DNA of 64,000 nucleotides, taken from Streptomyces sp. ITFR-21. Lineage in GTDB: Bacteria; Actinomycetota; Actinomycetes; Streptomycetales; Streptomycetaceae. The stretch's first letter is position 1, and each line of letters starts with the position of its first letter. The DNA lies in contig NZ_CP134605.1 in assembly GCF_031844685.1 (NCBI RefSeq), positions 4,027,001 to 4,091,000 of the forward strand, read 5' to 3'. Shown here piece by piece: positions 48,524-58,293 of the stretch. The position numbers and the translations under genes are program-made. The notes under the pieces are model-generated. The model was not told where the DNA came from and ran no database searches. It saw only the letters and a list, made by a program, of their open reading frames with translations.

Positions 48524-49179
48524 ACCTCAGTGCCGCCGGCCACCATCCCGGCTTCCTCTCCCCGACCGGCGTCGAGATTACCTTCGTGCTGATCGGCCTG
48601 GCCACCCTCGGCGCGGCCGTCCTCACCGTCACCACCCGCCAACTGGTGCACGCCGCCCTCTGGCTGGTCGTCGCCCTCGGCGGCCTCGCCGTCGAGTACC
48701 TGCTGCTCACCGCCGAGTTCATCGCCTGGGTACAGGTGCTGATCTACGTCGGCTCGATCGTCGTCCTCCTGCTGTTCGGCCTGATGCTGACCAGAGCGCC
48801 CATGGGCCGCTCCCCGGACGCCGACTCGGAGAACCGCCTGGTCGCCCTGGGCGTGGCGACCGCCGCCGCGGTCACCTTGGTGTGGGTGGTCGCGGACGCC
48901 TTCCGGTCCACCTGGATCGACCTGCACGGCGTGGTCCAGGGCTCCTCGCGGGTCACCGGCGAGAGCCTCTTCCGGCACTGGGTGCTGCCTTTCGAGGCCC
49001 TGTCGGTGCTGCTGCTGGCCGCGCTGGTCGGCGCGATCGTCCTCTCCCGCCGCGACACCGCCGTCCGCGGTCCGGGCATCGACCTCGGTGCCGGATCCGC
49101 CGCCCGGTCCGGCACGGGCACCGGACCCGGTACCGGATCAGGCACCGGACCCGGCGCAGCCCCGGGCAAGGAGAACTGA
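48520..49179 (+). CDS. nuoJ2: NuoJ-like subunit of the second operon
   Basis: A 219-residue membrane subunit with five helices. The third-helix region reads [20 protein letters not shown], equivalent to the coupling helix of NuoJ. It ends in a tail of alternating Gly-Thr-Gly-Pro repeats ([13 protein letters not shown]). It is shorter than NuoJ1 (299) because it lacks the long charged tail. The start GTG overlaps the nuoI2 stop, and the stop overlaps nuoK2 (TGATG). Confidence 0.9.
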   Translation: MNLSAAGHHPGFLSPTGVEITFVLIGLATLGAAVLTVTTRQLVHAALWLVVALGGLAVEYLLLTAEFIAWVQVLIYVGSIVVLLLFGLMLTRAPMGRSPDADSENRLVALGVATAAAVTLVWVVADAFRSTWIDLHGVVQGSSRVTGESLFRHWVLPFEALSVLLLAALVGAIVLSRRDTAVRGPGIDLGAGSAARSGTGTGPGTGSGTGPGAAPGKEN

Positions 49180-49571
49180 TGCACCTCGCCTATCCCGCCG
49201 TCCTCGCCGCCCTCCTGTTCTGCGTCGGCGTCTACGGCGTCCTCGCCCGGCGCAACGCGATCCTCGTCCTGATGTCCGTCGAGCTGATGCTCAACGCGGT
49301 CAACCTCAACCTCGTCGCCTTCGACGTCTGGCTGCGCGACACCCTGCACGCCGGCCAGGCCCTGACCCTGTTCACCATCACCGTCGCCGCAGCCGAGATC
49401 GGGCTCGGCCTGTCGATCGTGCTGCTCGTCTACCGCAACCGCGGCAGCTCCGACATCGACCGCCTCACCGCGCTGGCCGACCCGGACCCCGGCCCCGGGA
49501 CCGGGCACCCCGGCGCTCCCGGCGCGCCCCGGCCGGCCGCCGACGACAAGAAGGCAGAGGCCACCGCGTGA
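49179..49571 (+). CDS. nuoK2: NuoK-like subunit of the second operon
   Basis: A 130-residue three-helix subunit. [19 protein letters not shown] and [20 protein letters not shown] hold the two conserved membrane glutamates. About 30 Pro/Gly/Ala-rich residues extend the C-terminus beyond NuoK1 (99 aa). The proton path therefore appears intact. It is coupled to nuoJ2 and nuoL2 by overlapping stop/start codons. Confidence 0.92.
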   Translation: MHLAYPAVLAALLFCVGVYGVLARRNAILVLMSVELMLNAVNLNLVAFDVWLRDTLHAGQALTLFTITVAAAEIGLGLSIVLLVYRNRGSSDIDRLTALADPDPGPGTGHPGAPGAPRPAADDKKAEATA

Positions 49572-51556
49572 CCCTGACCGCCCTTGCCGCGCTCGTCCCC
49601 CTCCTCCCGTTCCTGGGCGCGGCGGCCGGCCTGCTGCTCGGCCGGCGCGCGCCCGGCTTCGTACGCCCGCTGGCCGTGCTGCCCACCGCCGCCGCGTTCA
49701 CGCTCGCCGCGGTCGTGGCCGCCCGGCAGGGCACCGGGCAGCCCACCGACGCCGCCCACCGCCTGACCGCCACCGGCTCGGTCCCGATCGACCTCGCCCT
49801 GCACCTGGACGGCTTCTCGGTGCTCATCGCCGTCCTGGTCGGCCTCGTCGCCACCTGCGTCCAGCTCTACTCCCTCTCCTACCTGCGCGACGACCCGCGC
49901 TACCCGTCGTACGCCGCCCTGGTCTCCCTGTTCACCGCCGCGATGTTCCTGGTGGTCTACTCCGGCGACGTGATGGTGCTGCTCGTCGGCTGGGAGATCA
50001 TGGGCATCTGCTCCTACTTCCTGGTCGGCCACTACTGGGAGACCGAGACCGCCCGCTCGGCCTCGATCAAGGCGTTCCTGGTCACCAAACTCGGCGACGT
50101 CCCCTTCCTGATCGGCGTGTTCGCGCTCGCCGCCGACGCCCGCACCTTCCGGATCAGCGGCATCCTCACCGCCGCCGCCCACGGACAGCTGCACCACCCC
50201 ACCCTGGTGGCCCTGCTGCTGCTCGCCGGAGTGGCCGGCAAGTCCGCGCAGTTTCCGCTGCACACCTGGCTGCCCGACGCGATGGCCGGCCCCACCCCGG
50301 TGTCCGCCCTCATCCACGCCGCCACCATGGTCGCCGCCGGCATCTACCTGGTGGCCAGGCTGCTGCCGGTGTTCACCGCCTCCGCCACCGCACTGGCCGT
50401 CCTCGCCGCGATGGCCGCCGTCACCATGATCGGCTCGGGTCTGGCCGCCCTCGCCCAGGACGACATCAAGCGGGTGCTCGCGTACTCCACCATCGGCCAG
50501 CTCGGCTACACGGCCGGCGCGCTGGCCGTCGGCAACCGCGACGCCGCCGTCTTCCACCTCCTGTCGCACGGCGCCTTCAAGGCGCTGCTCTTCCTGGGCG
50601 CCGGCGTCGTCATCCACGCCGCCGGCACCAACTCGCTGAGCGCCATGTCCCGCATGGGCGGCCTGGCCAAGCGCGCACCCGACGCCGTGTGGACGATGGG
50701 CATCGCCCTCGCCGCCCTCGCGGCCCTCCCGCCGCTGTCCGGCTTCTTCTCCAAGGAGTCCGTGCTCCGAGCCGCCGAGCACGCCTCCGCCGGCCACACC
50801 GCGCACGTCCCGGCCGCCGTCGGCTGGACCGTCTTCGTGGCCGGCCTGGTCGCCGCCGTCCTCACCGCCGCCTACGCCGGGCGGCTGTTCCTGATGGCGT
50901 TCCGCGGCAGCGGCCCCGAGGCCGCCGACCACGGCAGGCAGCCCGTCCTGATGACCGCCGTGCTGTGGGTGCTCGCCGTCCCCACCCTCGCCTTCGGCGG
51001 CCTGGCCTACCGCCGGCTGCCCGACTGGTTCGGCCACGCCCCGCTCGGGCCGACGCTGATCACCTCCGTGCTCGGCACCGGACTCGCCCTGGTGGGCGCG
51101 CTGATCACCTACGGCGCCTGGAAGGCGGCAGCCGCCGCCCGCCGAACCGTCCCGCTGGGCGCGGTCACGGCCGAACCCGCCGCCGCCGAACCCGAACGCG
51201 TCGAAGCCGAGGCCGCCGCTGACCACGAGGCGGTCTACGGCGACGTCGGCGCCGCCCACGACCCGGGCGACCCCGGCCGGCTGCTGCTGGGCCCGCTGCA
51301 CTGGCACGCCGCCCGCGGCTTCCACCTCGACACCCTGTACGCGGCGCTGTTCGTGCGCCCCGTGCTCGCCGCCGCCGAGCTCGTCCGCTTCCTGGACCGC
51401 GAGGTCGTCGAGACCTACGTCCGCGGCGCGGGCGGCGCCCCCCGGCTGCTCGGCGCGGCCGTCCGCAAGGCCCAGACCGGAAACGTCCAGACCTACCTCA
51501 GCGCACTGCTGGCCGGTGCGGTCGTCCTCGCCGTCCTCGTCGCCGTCGGAACGTGA
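49568..51556 (+). CDS. nuoL2: NuoL-like antiporter subunit of the second operon
   Basis: A 662-residue antiporter-like subunit. Pump residues are kept: glutamate in [20 protein letters not shown], lysine in [20 protein letters not shown], then [19 protein letters not shown] Glu/Ala-rich insert (about 540-560) precedes the lateral-helix region with [20 protein letters not shown] and a final helix. Proton translocation or a related ion transport is therefore expected. Confidence 0.94.
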   Translation: MTLTALAALVPLLPFLGAAAGLLLGRRAPGFVRPLAVLPTAAAFTLAAVVAARQGTGQPTDAAHRLTATGSVPIDLALHLDGFSVLIAVLVGLVATCVQLYSLSYLRDDPRYPSYAALVSLFTAAMFLVVYSGDVMVLLVGWEIMGICSYFLVGHYWETETARSASIKAFLVTKLGDVPFLIGVFALAADARTFRISGILTAAAHGQLHHPTLVALLLLAGVAGKSAQFPLHTWLPDAMAGPTPVSALIHAATMVAAGIYLVARLLPVFTASATALAVLAAMAAVTMIGSGLAALAQDDIKRVLAYSTIGQLGYTAGALAVGNRDAAVFHLLSHGAFKALLFLGAGVVIHAAGTNSLSAMSRMGGLAKRAPDAVWTMGIALAALAALPPLSGFFSKESVLRAAEHASAGHTAHVPAAVGWTVFVAGLVAAVLTAAYAGRLFLMAFRGSGPEAADHGRQPVLMTAVLWVLAVPTLAFGGLAYRRLPDWFGHAPLGPTLITSVLGTGLALVGALITYGAWKAAAAARRTVPLGAVTAEPAAAEPERVEAEAAADHEAVYGDVGAAHDPGDPGRLLLGPLHWHAARGFHLDTLYAALFVRPVLAAAELVRFLDREVVETYVRGAGGAPRLLGAAVRKAQTGNVQTYLSALLAGAVVLAVLVAVGT

Positions 51557-51562
51557 GATCCC

Positions 51563-53137
51563 GTGAACGACACCGCCCTCCAGTACGTCCTCGCGGCGAT
51601 CCTCGTGCTGCCGCTGCTCGGCGCGGCCGGCGCCCTGCTCCCGCCCCCGCCGGGCCTGCGCGGCCGCGGCCCCGACCAGGCGGTGCTCCGCCACGGCGTC
51701 ACCGTCACCGGCGCCGTACTGGTCCTCACGATCGTGCTCGCGGCCGGCTTCGACCACGACCACCCCGCGACGATGCAGGCCACCACCGACCTCGACTGGA
51801 TCCCCGCGCTGCGGATCCACCTCCACCTCGGCGTCGACGGCATTTCCCTCCCCCTTCTCGTGCTGAGCGCGCTGCTGACCTTCCTCTGCGCGCTGTACTC
51901 CTTCTTCCGCCCGCCCCGGTCCGACACGGCCCCGTCCCCGAAGGCGTTCGTCGCGCTGCTCCTGCTCCTGGAGTCGGGCACGCTCGCCACCTTCGCCGTC
52001 CTCGACCTGATGCTGTTCTTCCTGGCCTTCGAGACGGTCCTGATCCCGATGTACTTCCTCATCGCCCGCTGGGGCGGCGGGGACCGCGAGCGGTCGGCGC
52101 TGCGCTTCATCGTGTACACCCTCCTCGGCTCCGTGGTCATGCTGCTCGGCCTGCTTCTCATCGGGGTGAAGGCGGGCACCTTCGACATGGTGGCACTCAC
52201 CACTGACAACGGGTCGTCGCTCGGTCACTCCACGCAGCTGATCGCGGTCCTCGCCATCGGCCTCGGGCTCGCCGTGAAAGCCCCCATGTGGCCGCTGCAC
52301 AGCTGGCTCCCTGACGCCCACACCGCCGCCCCGACCGTCGGATCGGTGCTGCTGGCCGGCGTCCTGCTGAAGATGGGCACGTACGGCCTGGTCCGGATCG
52401 CGCTGCCGATGGCCCCCGACGGCATGCGCACCTTCGCCCCCTACCTCGGCGCCCTCGCCGTCGTCGGCATCGTCTACGGCTCGCTCGCCTGCCTCGCGCT
52501 CGCCCGGCAGGGCAACGGCGGCGACCTCAAACGCCTCATCGCGTACTCGTCCGTCGGCCACATGGGCTTCGTGCTGCTCGGCATCGCCTCGATGAGCCCC
52601 ACCGGCGTCAACGGCGCCCTGTTCGCCAACATCGCCCACGGCCTCATCACCGGCCTGCTCTTCTTCCTGGTCGGCGCGGTCAAGGACCGCTACGGCTCCA
52701 GCGACCTCGACCAGCTGGCCGGCCGCTCCGGCGCCGCGCTGTACGGCCGGGCGCCGCGGCTGGGCGGCCTGCTCGCGTTCGGCGCCGTCGCCTCCCTCGG
52801 GCTGCCGGGACTGGCCGGGTTCTGGGGGGAGATGCTGGCGATGTTCGGCGCGTTCAAGCCCGCCGCCGGCCTGTCCCGCCCGGCGTTCCTGACCTTCACC
52901 GCCGTCGCCGCCTTCGGCACCCTGCTCACCGCCGGCTACCTGCTCACCGTGGTCCGCCGGGTCTGCATGGGCGACCGGGAGACCGGCCGCGCCCAACCGG
53001 CCCTCGCCGACGTCCACGGCTACGAGTTCGCCGCGTGGACGCCGCTGGCCGCACTCACCGTCCTCGCCGGGCTGTGGCCCGCCGTCCTGCTCGGGCTCAC
53101 CGATCCGGCCGTACGCTCCCTGCTCGGAGGCAACTGA
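51563..53137 (+). CDS. nuoM2: NuoM-like antiporter subunit of the second operon
   Basis: A 524-residue antiporter-like subunit with about 14 helices. DLMLFFLAFETVLIPMYFLI has the TM5 glutamate and LAVKAPMWPLHSWLPDAHTA the TM7 lysine; KRLIAYSSVGHMGFVLLGIA follows. The start is GTG 51563, 6 bp after nuoL2; the stop shares one base with the nuoN2 ATG. Confidence 0.94.
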   Translation: MNDTALQYVLAAILVLPLLGAAGALLPPPPGLRGRGPDQAVLRHGVTVTGAVLVLTIVLAAGFDHDHPATMQATTDLDWIPALRIHLHLGVDGISLPLLVLSALLTFLCALYSFFRPPRSDTAPSPKAFVALLLLLESGTLATFAVLDLMLFFLAFETVLIPMYFLIARWGGGDRERSALRFIVYTLLGSVVMLLGLLLIGVKAGTFDMVALTTDNGSSLGHSTQLIAVLAIGLGLAVKAPMWPLHSWLPDAHTAAPTVGSVLLAGVLLKMGTYGLVRIALPMAPDGMRTFAPYLGALAVVGIVYGSLACLALARQGNGGDLKRLIAYSSVGHMGFVLLGIASMSPTGVNGALFANIAHGLITGLLFFLVGAVKDRYGSSDLDQLAGRSGAALYGRAPRLGGLLAFGAVASLGLPGLAGFWGEMLAMFGAFKPAAGLSRPAFLTFTAVAAFGTLLTAGYLLTVVRRVCMGDRETGRAQPALADVHGYEFAAWTPLAALTVLAGLWPAVLLGLTDPAVRSLLGGN

Positions 53138-54714
53138 TGCCGTCCCTCGTGCAGTCCGTCGACTGGACGGCCCTGACCCCGGTGGTCGTGCCGGCCGCGC
53201 TGGCCGTGGCGGTGCTGGTCGCCGACCTCTTCCTGCCGCCCGCGCGCAAGGCGCTGCTCGGCTGGGCCACCGCCGCCGGGTTCCTGGCCGCGGGGCTGAC
53301 CCTGATCCCGCTGCGGGACGGCCGGCGCAGCACCTTCTGCCAGGCCGGCGGCCAGGAGTGCTCGTACGCCGCCGACCACTTCGCGCTCGTCGTCCAGGCG
53401 CTGGTGCTCGGCGGGGCGCTGCTCACCGCGCTGCTGTCGCTCACCGGCGAGACCGACGGCGACCCCGCGCCGCCGCCGGGCGAGTACTGGTTCCTGCTGC
53501 TGTCCTCGGCCGCGGGCGGCGCCCTGCTGCCCGCCTCCCGCGACCTGGCCACCCTGCTCGTCGCGCTGGAGGTCACCACGCTGCCCGCCTTCGCCCTGGT
53601 CGCGCTGCGCCGCGGCGACCGGCTGGCGAGCGAGGCCGCGCTGAAGTTCTTCCTGTCCTCCGTCACCGCGACCGCCGTCTCGCTGCTGGGCATCAGCTTC
53701 GTCTACGCCGCCACCGGCACCCTGAACCTGGCCGCGGTCGCCGACGGCCTCACCCACACGCCCGGTCAGCTCGACCACCTCGCCAAGGCCGGCGTCGCCC
53801 TCACCCTGGTCGGCTTCGCCTTCAAACTGGCCGCCGCGCCCTTCCACTTCTGGGTGCCCGACACCTACGCCGGCGCCCCGCTGCCGGTCGCCGCGTACCT
53901 GTCGGTGGTCGGCAAAGCGGCCGGCTTCTCCGGGCTGATCCTGGTCACCGTCGTCGCGTTCCGCCCGTACCACCACGTGTGGGGGCCGGCGCTGGGCGTC
54001 CTGGCCGCGCTGACGATGACCGTCGGCAACGTGGGGGCGCTGCGCCAGCGGCCCGACGGCGACCGCGCCGCCGTACGGCTGCTCGCCTGGTCCTCGGTCG
54101 GCCAGGCCGGCTACCTGCTGGTGCCGCTGGCCGCCGCGTCCGCCGCCGACACCCCCGCGCACACCGTCGGCACCACCGTCGCGTACGCCCTGATGTACGG
54201 CGTGGTGAACCTCGGTGCCTTCGCGGTGGCCGCGCTGGTGACGCGGACCGCCCCCCGCGGCCGGATCACCGACTACCGCGGCCTGTACGCCACCCGCCCC
54301 GCCGCCGCGCTCGCGCTCGGCTTCTTCCTGCTGTGCCTGGCCGGGCTGCCACCGGGTGTCATCGGCCTGTTCGCCAAGGTCGCGGTCTTCTCGACGGCGG
54401 TCGGCGCGGGGAAGGGGTGGCTCGCGGTGATTATGGCGGTCAACGTCGTCGTCGCCCTCGTCTACTACCTGCGGTGGACCGCGCTGCTGTTCGCCCGGCG
54501 GGAGGAGGGGGCGGGGGCCGCCGGCTCGGGTGACGTGGCGGGCGCGGGCGCGGATGCGGGTCTGGGCCTGGGCGACGCGGCCGGGGCGGCGCCGGCCGCG
54601 GCCCGTACCCCGGTCGGTCTGGCCGCGGCCATCGCGCTCACCGCCGCGGCCGGCATCGCGCTGTCCGGCGCCCCGCAGATCGTGCTCCGGTACGCGCAGG
54701 GCACGCTGCTGTAG
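53137..54714 (+). CDS. nuoN2: NuoN-like antiporter subunit of the second operon
   Basis: A 525-residue antiporter-like subunit. It has [20 protein letters not shown] with the conserved glutamate, and [20 protein letters not shown] with the lysine and the [14 protein letters not shown] motif. The loop near residue ~475 holds Gly/Ala-rich sequence. It is the last gene of the ten-gene operon; about 140 bp later comes the htpX promoter. Confidence 0.93.
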   Translation: MPSLVQSVDWTALTPVVVPAALAVAVLVADLFLPPARKALLGWATAAGFLAAGLTLIPLRDGRRSTFCQAGGQECSYAADHFALVVQALVLGGALLTALLSLTGETDGDPAPPPGEYWFLLLSSAAGGALLPASRDLATLLVALEVTTLPAFALVALRRGDRLASEAALKFFLSSVTATAVSLLGISFVYAATGTLNLAAVADGLTHTPGQLDHLAKAGVALTLVGFAFKLAAAPFHFWVPDTYAGAPLPVAAYLSVVGKAAGFSGLILVTVVAFRPYHHVWGPALGVLAALTMTVGNVGALRQRPDGDRAAVRLLAWSSVGQAGYLLVPLAAASAADTPAHTVGTTVAYALMYGVVNLGAFAVAALVTRTAPRGRITDYRGLYATRPAAALALGFFLLCLAGLPPGVIGLFAKVAVFSTAVGAGKGWLAVIMAVNVVVALVYYLRWTALLFARREEGAGAAGSGDVAGAGADAGLGLGDAAGAAPAAARTPVGLAAAIALTAAAGIALSGAPQIVLRYAQGTLL

Positions 54715-54854
54715 CCGCTGCCCGCCGCTCCTCCCGCCGCGGCCGGGACCGGGGCCGTGCCTGTGCCCGCGCCCGCGCCCGCCGCCGCGGCCGGTGGCAC
54801 CGGAGGACGGTCGCGCTGCGTGTGCGTCAGGGAACCAGGGGCGCTCAGGTGGCG

Positions 54855-54885
54855 TTGACCTGGGTAGGAGGTTCTCCTGTAGGGG
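54855..54885 (+). promoter_or_regulatory. Predicted promoter of htpX with AGGAG-N3-CTCCT dyad
   Basis: TTGACC (54855-54860) is a near-ideal -35; TGTAGG (54878-54883, 17-bp spacing) or TAGGGG (54880-54885, 19 bp) is the -10. The spacer holds AGGAG GTT CTCCT (54866-54878), a dyad that may bind a regulator. Confidence 0.55.
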
Positions 54886-54920
54886 GAGGGTCCCCCGCCA
54901 CACACTTTGGAGGGCGTACC

Positions 54921-55781
54921 GTGCACCGCCGGCACAACGGGCTCAAGACCGCCGTACTCCTCGGTGGCCTTTCCGCACTCATCCTGGTCATCGGCGGTTT
55001 CTTCGGCCGGACCGGGCTCATCGTGGCGCTCGTCATCGCCCTGGGCACCAACGCGTACGCGTACTGGAACAGCGACAAGCTGGCACTGCGCGCGATGCGG
55101 GCCCGCCCGGTCAGCGAGTTCGAGGCGCCAGGGCTCTACCGGATCGTGCGCGAGCTGTCGACGGCCGCCCGGCAGCCCATGCCGCGGCTCTACATCTCGC
55201 CCACCGAGGCCCCCAACGCCTTCGCCACCGGCCGCAACCCGCGCAACGCGGCGGTCTGCTGCACCGAGGGCATCCTGCGGATCCTCGACGACCGCGAACT
55301 GCGCGGTGTCCTCGGCCACGAGCTGAGTCACGTCTACAACCGCGACATCCTGATCTCCTCGGTCGCCGGCGCGCTCGCCTCGGTGATCGTCTTCCTGGCG
55401 AACTTCGCCTGGATCATCCCGATCGGCCGCTCGGACGACGACGACGGCCCCGGCATCCTCGGCGTGCTCATGCTGATGATCCTCGGCCCGCTCGCCGCCA
55501 CCTTGATCCAGCTCGCCGTCTCCCGCTCCCGGGAGTACGAGGCCGACTCCTCCGGCGCCCGCCTCACCGGCGACCCGCTGGCCCTGGCCTCCGCGCTGCG
55601 CAAGCTCGACGCCGGCACCAGGCAGCTGCCGCTGCCGCCCGAGCCGCGGCTGGAGACCGCCAGCCATATGATGATCGCCAACCCGTTCCGGCCGGGCGAC
55701 GCCTCCAAGCTGTTCTCGACCCACCCCCCGATGGCCGAGCGCATCGCGCGCCTTGAGGAGATGGCAGGACACTCCCGATGA
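54921..55781 (+). CDS. htpX: Zinc metalloprotease HtpX
   Basis: A 286-residue membrane metalloprotease (M48B). Two helices near the N-terminus (about 9-28 and 32-48) precede the zinc motif GHELSHVYN (H133, E134, H137); the third ligand Glu is in [15 protein letters not shown]. Two further helices lie at about 145-160 and 175-195. It degrades misfolded membrane proteins. GTG 54921 has GGAGGG 7 nt upstream and follows a strong promoter. The stop overlaps the next ATG. Confidence 0.93.
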   Translation: MHRRHNGLKTAVLLGGLSALILVIGGFFGRTGLIVALVIALGTNAYAYWNSDKLALRAMRARPVSEFEAPGLYRIVRELSTAARQPMPRLYISPTEAPNAFATGRNPRNAAVCCTEGILRILDDRELRGVLGHELSHVYNRDILISSVAGALASVIVFLANFAWIIPIGRSDDDDGPGILGVLMLMILGPLAATLIQLAVSRSREYEADSSGARLTGDPLALASALRKLDAGTRQLPLPPEPRLETASHMMIANPFRPGDASKLFSTHPPMAERIARLEEMAGHSR

Positions 55782-56170
55782 AGACAATCCTGAACGTCGT
55801 CTGGCTGGTGCTGTGCGGTCTGTGGATGTGCCTGGCGTACTTCCTGGCCGGTCTTGTCCTGTTCGTCACCGTCATCGGCATCCCGTTCGGCATCGCCGCC
55901 TTCCGGATCGGGATGTACGCGCTCTGGCCGTTCGGCTACACCGCGGTCGAACGCCGTGACGCGGGCGCCGGCTCGTTCGTCGGCAACATCCTGTGGGTGA
56001 TCCTGGCCGGCTGGTGGCTGGCGCTGGGCCACATCGTCACCGGGGTGCTGCTGTGCCTGACCGTCATCGGCATCCCGTTCGGCATCGCGAACTTCAAGCT
56101 GATCCCGCTGTCGCTGATGCCGCTGGGCAAGGAGATCGTGCCGACGGACGAGCCGTTCGCCGTCCGCTGA
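55778..56170 (+). CDS. YccF domain membrane protein
   Basis: A 130-residue protein with two repeats of the YccF domain. [20 protein letters not shown] (about 30-49) and [20 protein letters not shown] (about 92-111) are internal copies, each after a hydrophobic helix. YccF proteins are inner-membrane proteins of unknown function. The ATG overlaps the htpX stop (ATGA), so the two are co-expressed and may share an envelope-stress role. Confidence 0.88.
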   Translation: MKTILNVVWLVLCGLWMCLAYFLAGLVLFVTVIGIPFGIAAFRIGMYALWPFGYTAVERRDAGAGSFVGNILWVILAGWWLALGHIVTGVLLCLTVIGIPFGIANFKLIPLSLMPLGKEIVPTDEPFAVR

Positions 56171-56480
56171 GGGGGCCGGGGGCTGAGTGCGCGCGGGCCG
56201 GGGGAACGGGCCCGCCGGGGGCGATCCGGGCGGGCGGCCGTCGGGCGCCGACTGCCGGGTGGTCGGTCGGCGGGGTGGTCGGCCGGCCGGGGGCGCGGGC
56301 TGAGCGGCCGGGCCGGTGCGGCCGCCGCTCCGGCGGAGGGCGCGCGGCGCGGGCCGGGCGAGGTGCGCGAGGATGGCCGCTGTACACGTACGTACGGGGG
56401 CGCCGCTGTGCCCGTCACAGCCCAGCCACGCCAAGTCAAGCCAATGCCCAGTCCGGCCAAACCCAGCCAAGGAGACGGCG
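56171..56480 (+). other. 310-bp gap before bcp, no gene seen
   Basis: High-GC sequence with runs such as GGCCGGCCGGGGG. The last 60 bp change to a lower-GC CAAGCC/CCAGCC-repeat leader (56421-56470) immediately before the AAGGAG site of bcp. I see no gene and no certain promoter. Confidence 0.4.
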
Positions 56481-56939
56481 ATGAGCCTGCAGGTCGGCGA
56501 CAAGGCCCCGGACTTCACGCTCCCCGACCAGTCGGGAGCCCCCGTGACGCTCAGCGAGAAGCTGGCGCACAAGACCGTGGTCCTCTACTTCTACCCGAAG
56601 GACAACACCCGCGGCTGCACCGCCGAGGCGTGCAGCTTCCGGGACAGCTACGAGAGCTTCACCGACGCGGGCGCCGAGGTGATCGGCGTCAGCTCCGACA
56701 CCGTCGCGTCGCACGAGAAGTTCGCCGGCCGCCACGAACTCCCCTTCACCCTGCTCGCCGACGCCGACAAGGCCGTACGCAAGCAGTACGGCGCCACGAC
56801 GCTGGGCGTGGTCCCCGGCCGGATCACCTTCGTCATCGACCAGGAGGGCGTCATCCGGCACGCGTTCTCGTCCATGACGAACGTGGGCGCGCACGTGGAC
56901 GACGCGCTGGCGGTGGTGAAGCAGCTGCAGGAAGCGTGA
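56481..56939 (+). CDS. bcp: Thioredoxin-dependent peroxiredoxin (Bcp/PrxQ)
   Basis: A 152-residue atypical two-Cys peroxiredoxin. The peroxidatic C46 and resolving C51 lie in NTRGCTAEACSFRDSY, the five-residue spacing of Bcp. It starts MSLQVGDKAPDFTLPDQSGA. It reduces hydrogen and organic peroxides with thioredoxin in the cytoplasm. AAGGAG precedes ATG 56481. It stands alone and converges on yajQ. Confidence 0.94.
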   Translation: MSLQVGDKAPDFTLPDQSGAPVTLSEKLAHKTVVLYFYPKDNTRGCTAEACSFRDSYESFTDAGAEVIGVSSDTVASHEKFAGRHELPFTLLADADKAVRKQYGATTLGVVPGRITFVIDQEGVIRHAFSSMTNVGAHVDDALAVVKQLQEA

Positions 56940-57000
56940 CCGGAGGCGTCGGCTCCGGCTGACCGGGAGCGGGGGACCGCGAGCTGCCGCAGACCGGGTC

Positions 57001-57075
57001 GCGTCGGACCGGGTCGCGTCGGACCGGACCGCGTCGGACCGGACCGCGTCGGACCGGACCGCGTCGGACCGGGTC
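57001..57075. repeat. 15-bp tandem repeat (5 units)
   Basis: Five adjoining units of GCGTCGGACCGGRYC: the first and last end GGGTC and the three middle ones GGACC. Partial units flank it (56991-57000 and 57076-57090). It lies between the convergent bcp and yajQ genes. Confidence 0.92.
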
Positions 57076-57172
57076 GGCTCTGGCCGGGTCGCTCCGCGTG
57101 GCGTCGGACCGGGAGCTGGGGCGGAGGCGGGTACGACCGCCCCAGCGCGGTCCGTCCTACGGCACCGGCGGG

Positions 57173-57661
57173 CTACCGGTAGTTGACGAACTGGAGCGCG
57201 AAGTCCAGGTCCTTGCCCTTGAGGAGGGCCTGCACGGCCTGGAGGTCGTCCCGGCTCTTGGAACTGACCCGCAGCTCGTCCCCCTGGACCTGGGCCTTCA
57301 CGCCCTTGGGACCCTCGTCGCGGATGATCTTCGCGACCTTCTTGGCGTTGTCCTGCGAGATGCCTTCCTCGATCGACGCGAAGATCTTGTACTCCTTGCC
57401 GCTGAGCTGCGGCTCATCCGCGTCCAGCGCCTTCAGCGAGATGCCCCGCTTGACCAGCTTGGTCTCGAAGACGTCGAGGATCGCCTTCACCCGCTCCTCG
57501 GAGTTCGCCTCCATCAGGATCTTCTCGCCCGACCACGCGATCGACGCCCCGACGTTCTTGAAGTCGTACCGCTGGGAGATCTCCTTGGCGGCCTGGTTGA
57601 GGGCGTTGTCGACCTCCTGCCGCTCGACCTTCGAGACGATGTCGAAACTGGAGTCGGCCAT
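57173..57661 (-). CDS. YajQ family nucleotide-binding protein
   Basis: A 162-residue protein starting [20 protein letters not shown]. It has [20 protein letters not shown] and [20 protein letters not shown] and ends FVNYR, all typical of YajQ. Some YajQ proteins bind cyclic di-GMP and influence transcription; in this group the ligand is unproven. ATG 57661 has AAGGAG upstream. Confidence 0.92.
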   Translation of the reverse strand: MADSSFDIVSKVERQEVDNALNQAAKEISQRYDFKNVGASIAWSGEKILMEANSEERVKAILDVFETKLVKRGISLKALDADEPQLSGKEYKIFASIEEGISQDNAKKVAKIIRDEGPKGVKAQVQGDELRVSSKSRDDLQAVQALLKGKDLDFALQFVNYR

Positions 57662-57871
57662 CTTCTGTAGGCTCCTTGACTGTGTTCCATCGGCGTTCCA
57701 TCGGTTCCATCACATCCGCGGCCCACCCCGGGGCCACCCCGCCAGCCTAGCCACCCCACCCACCCCCGGCCCTGATCAATCCAGTGGCGAACCACCCCTC
57801 CACATCGGGTATCGTTTACCCCGTCGCCAAGACCCCCGCCTCCAGCGGGACCCACCCGGCGTCACCTCCAT

Positions 57872-57953
57872 GGCGGTATGCCCGAGTGGCCAATGGGAAC
57901 GGACTGTAAATCCGTCGGCTCTGCCTACCGTGGTTCGAATCCACGTGCCGCCA
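57872..57953 (+). tRNA. tRNA-Tyr (GTA)
   Basis: An 82-nt class II tRNA. The acceptor stem GGCGGTA (57872-57878) pairs with TGCCGCC (57946-57952), discriminator A57953. The anticodon stem ACGGA/TCCGT (57899-57903, 57911-57915) holds loop CTGTAAA with GTA at 57906-57908. The long variable arm CGGCTCTGCCTACCG region and T-loop GGTTCGAATCC are present. CCA is not encoded. tRNA-Tyr is the attachment site of the SLP1 element in Streptomyces coelicolor (established knowledge), but no element is inserted here. Confidence 0.96.
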
Positions 57954-57958
57954 CACTT

Positions 57959-58002
57959 CGAGGGGCCCCTTACCTGCGCTTGTGCGGGAGAGGGGCCCCT
58001 CG
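57959..58002 (+). terminator. Terminator after tRNA-Tyr
   Basis: CGAGGGGCCCCT (57959-57970) pairs exactly with AGGGGCCCCTCG (57991-58002) over a 20-nt loop and is followed by CGTTGTTTGATT, which is T-rich for this genome. Confidence 0.85.
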
Positions 58003-58293
58003 CGTTGTTTGATTGCTGGCGCGAGCTGTCCCGAAGGGGCCCGCCTTGATCCACTCTCTACCGGTGCGTGTGGACTAGACGTGGACCGAGGGTTGTCGCC
58101 TTGACCTCGGAGTGCGGGCATCCGCAGGGCGGCGGCGCGGTGGGCAGGCCGAGGGTGCTGTGTCGCGTTAGGGGTGTATCGGCAGTGAGGCGATTTACGT
58201 CCTGGCGCCGAGTGGCGTGAACTGGTGCTTGTACCTCCAAGCGCATTTGGGGGGAGATAAACTGACGGTGGTGAACTCGGGCCGGTACGGCGG
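58003..58293. other. Gap downstream of tRNA-Tyr, no gene seen
   Basis: About 290 bp of lower-GC, non-coding-like sequence. I find no repeat of the tRNA 3' end that would mark an integrated element's right border, either here or further on to 60.8 kb. Confidence 0.5.

Noticed and set aside
57001..57075. CRISPR array
   Set aside because: Units are contiguous with no spacers; the same applies to 37537-37575 and 60451-60519.
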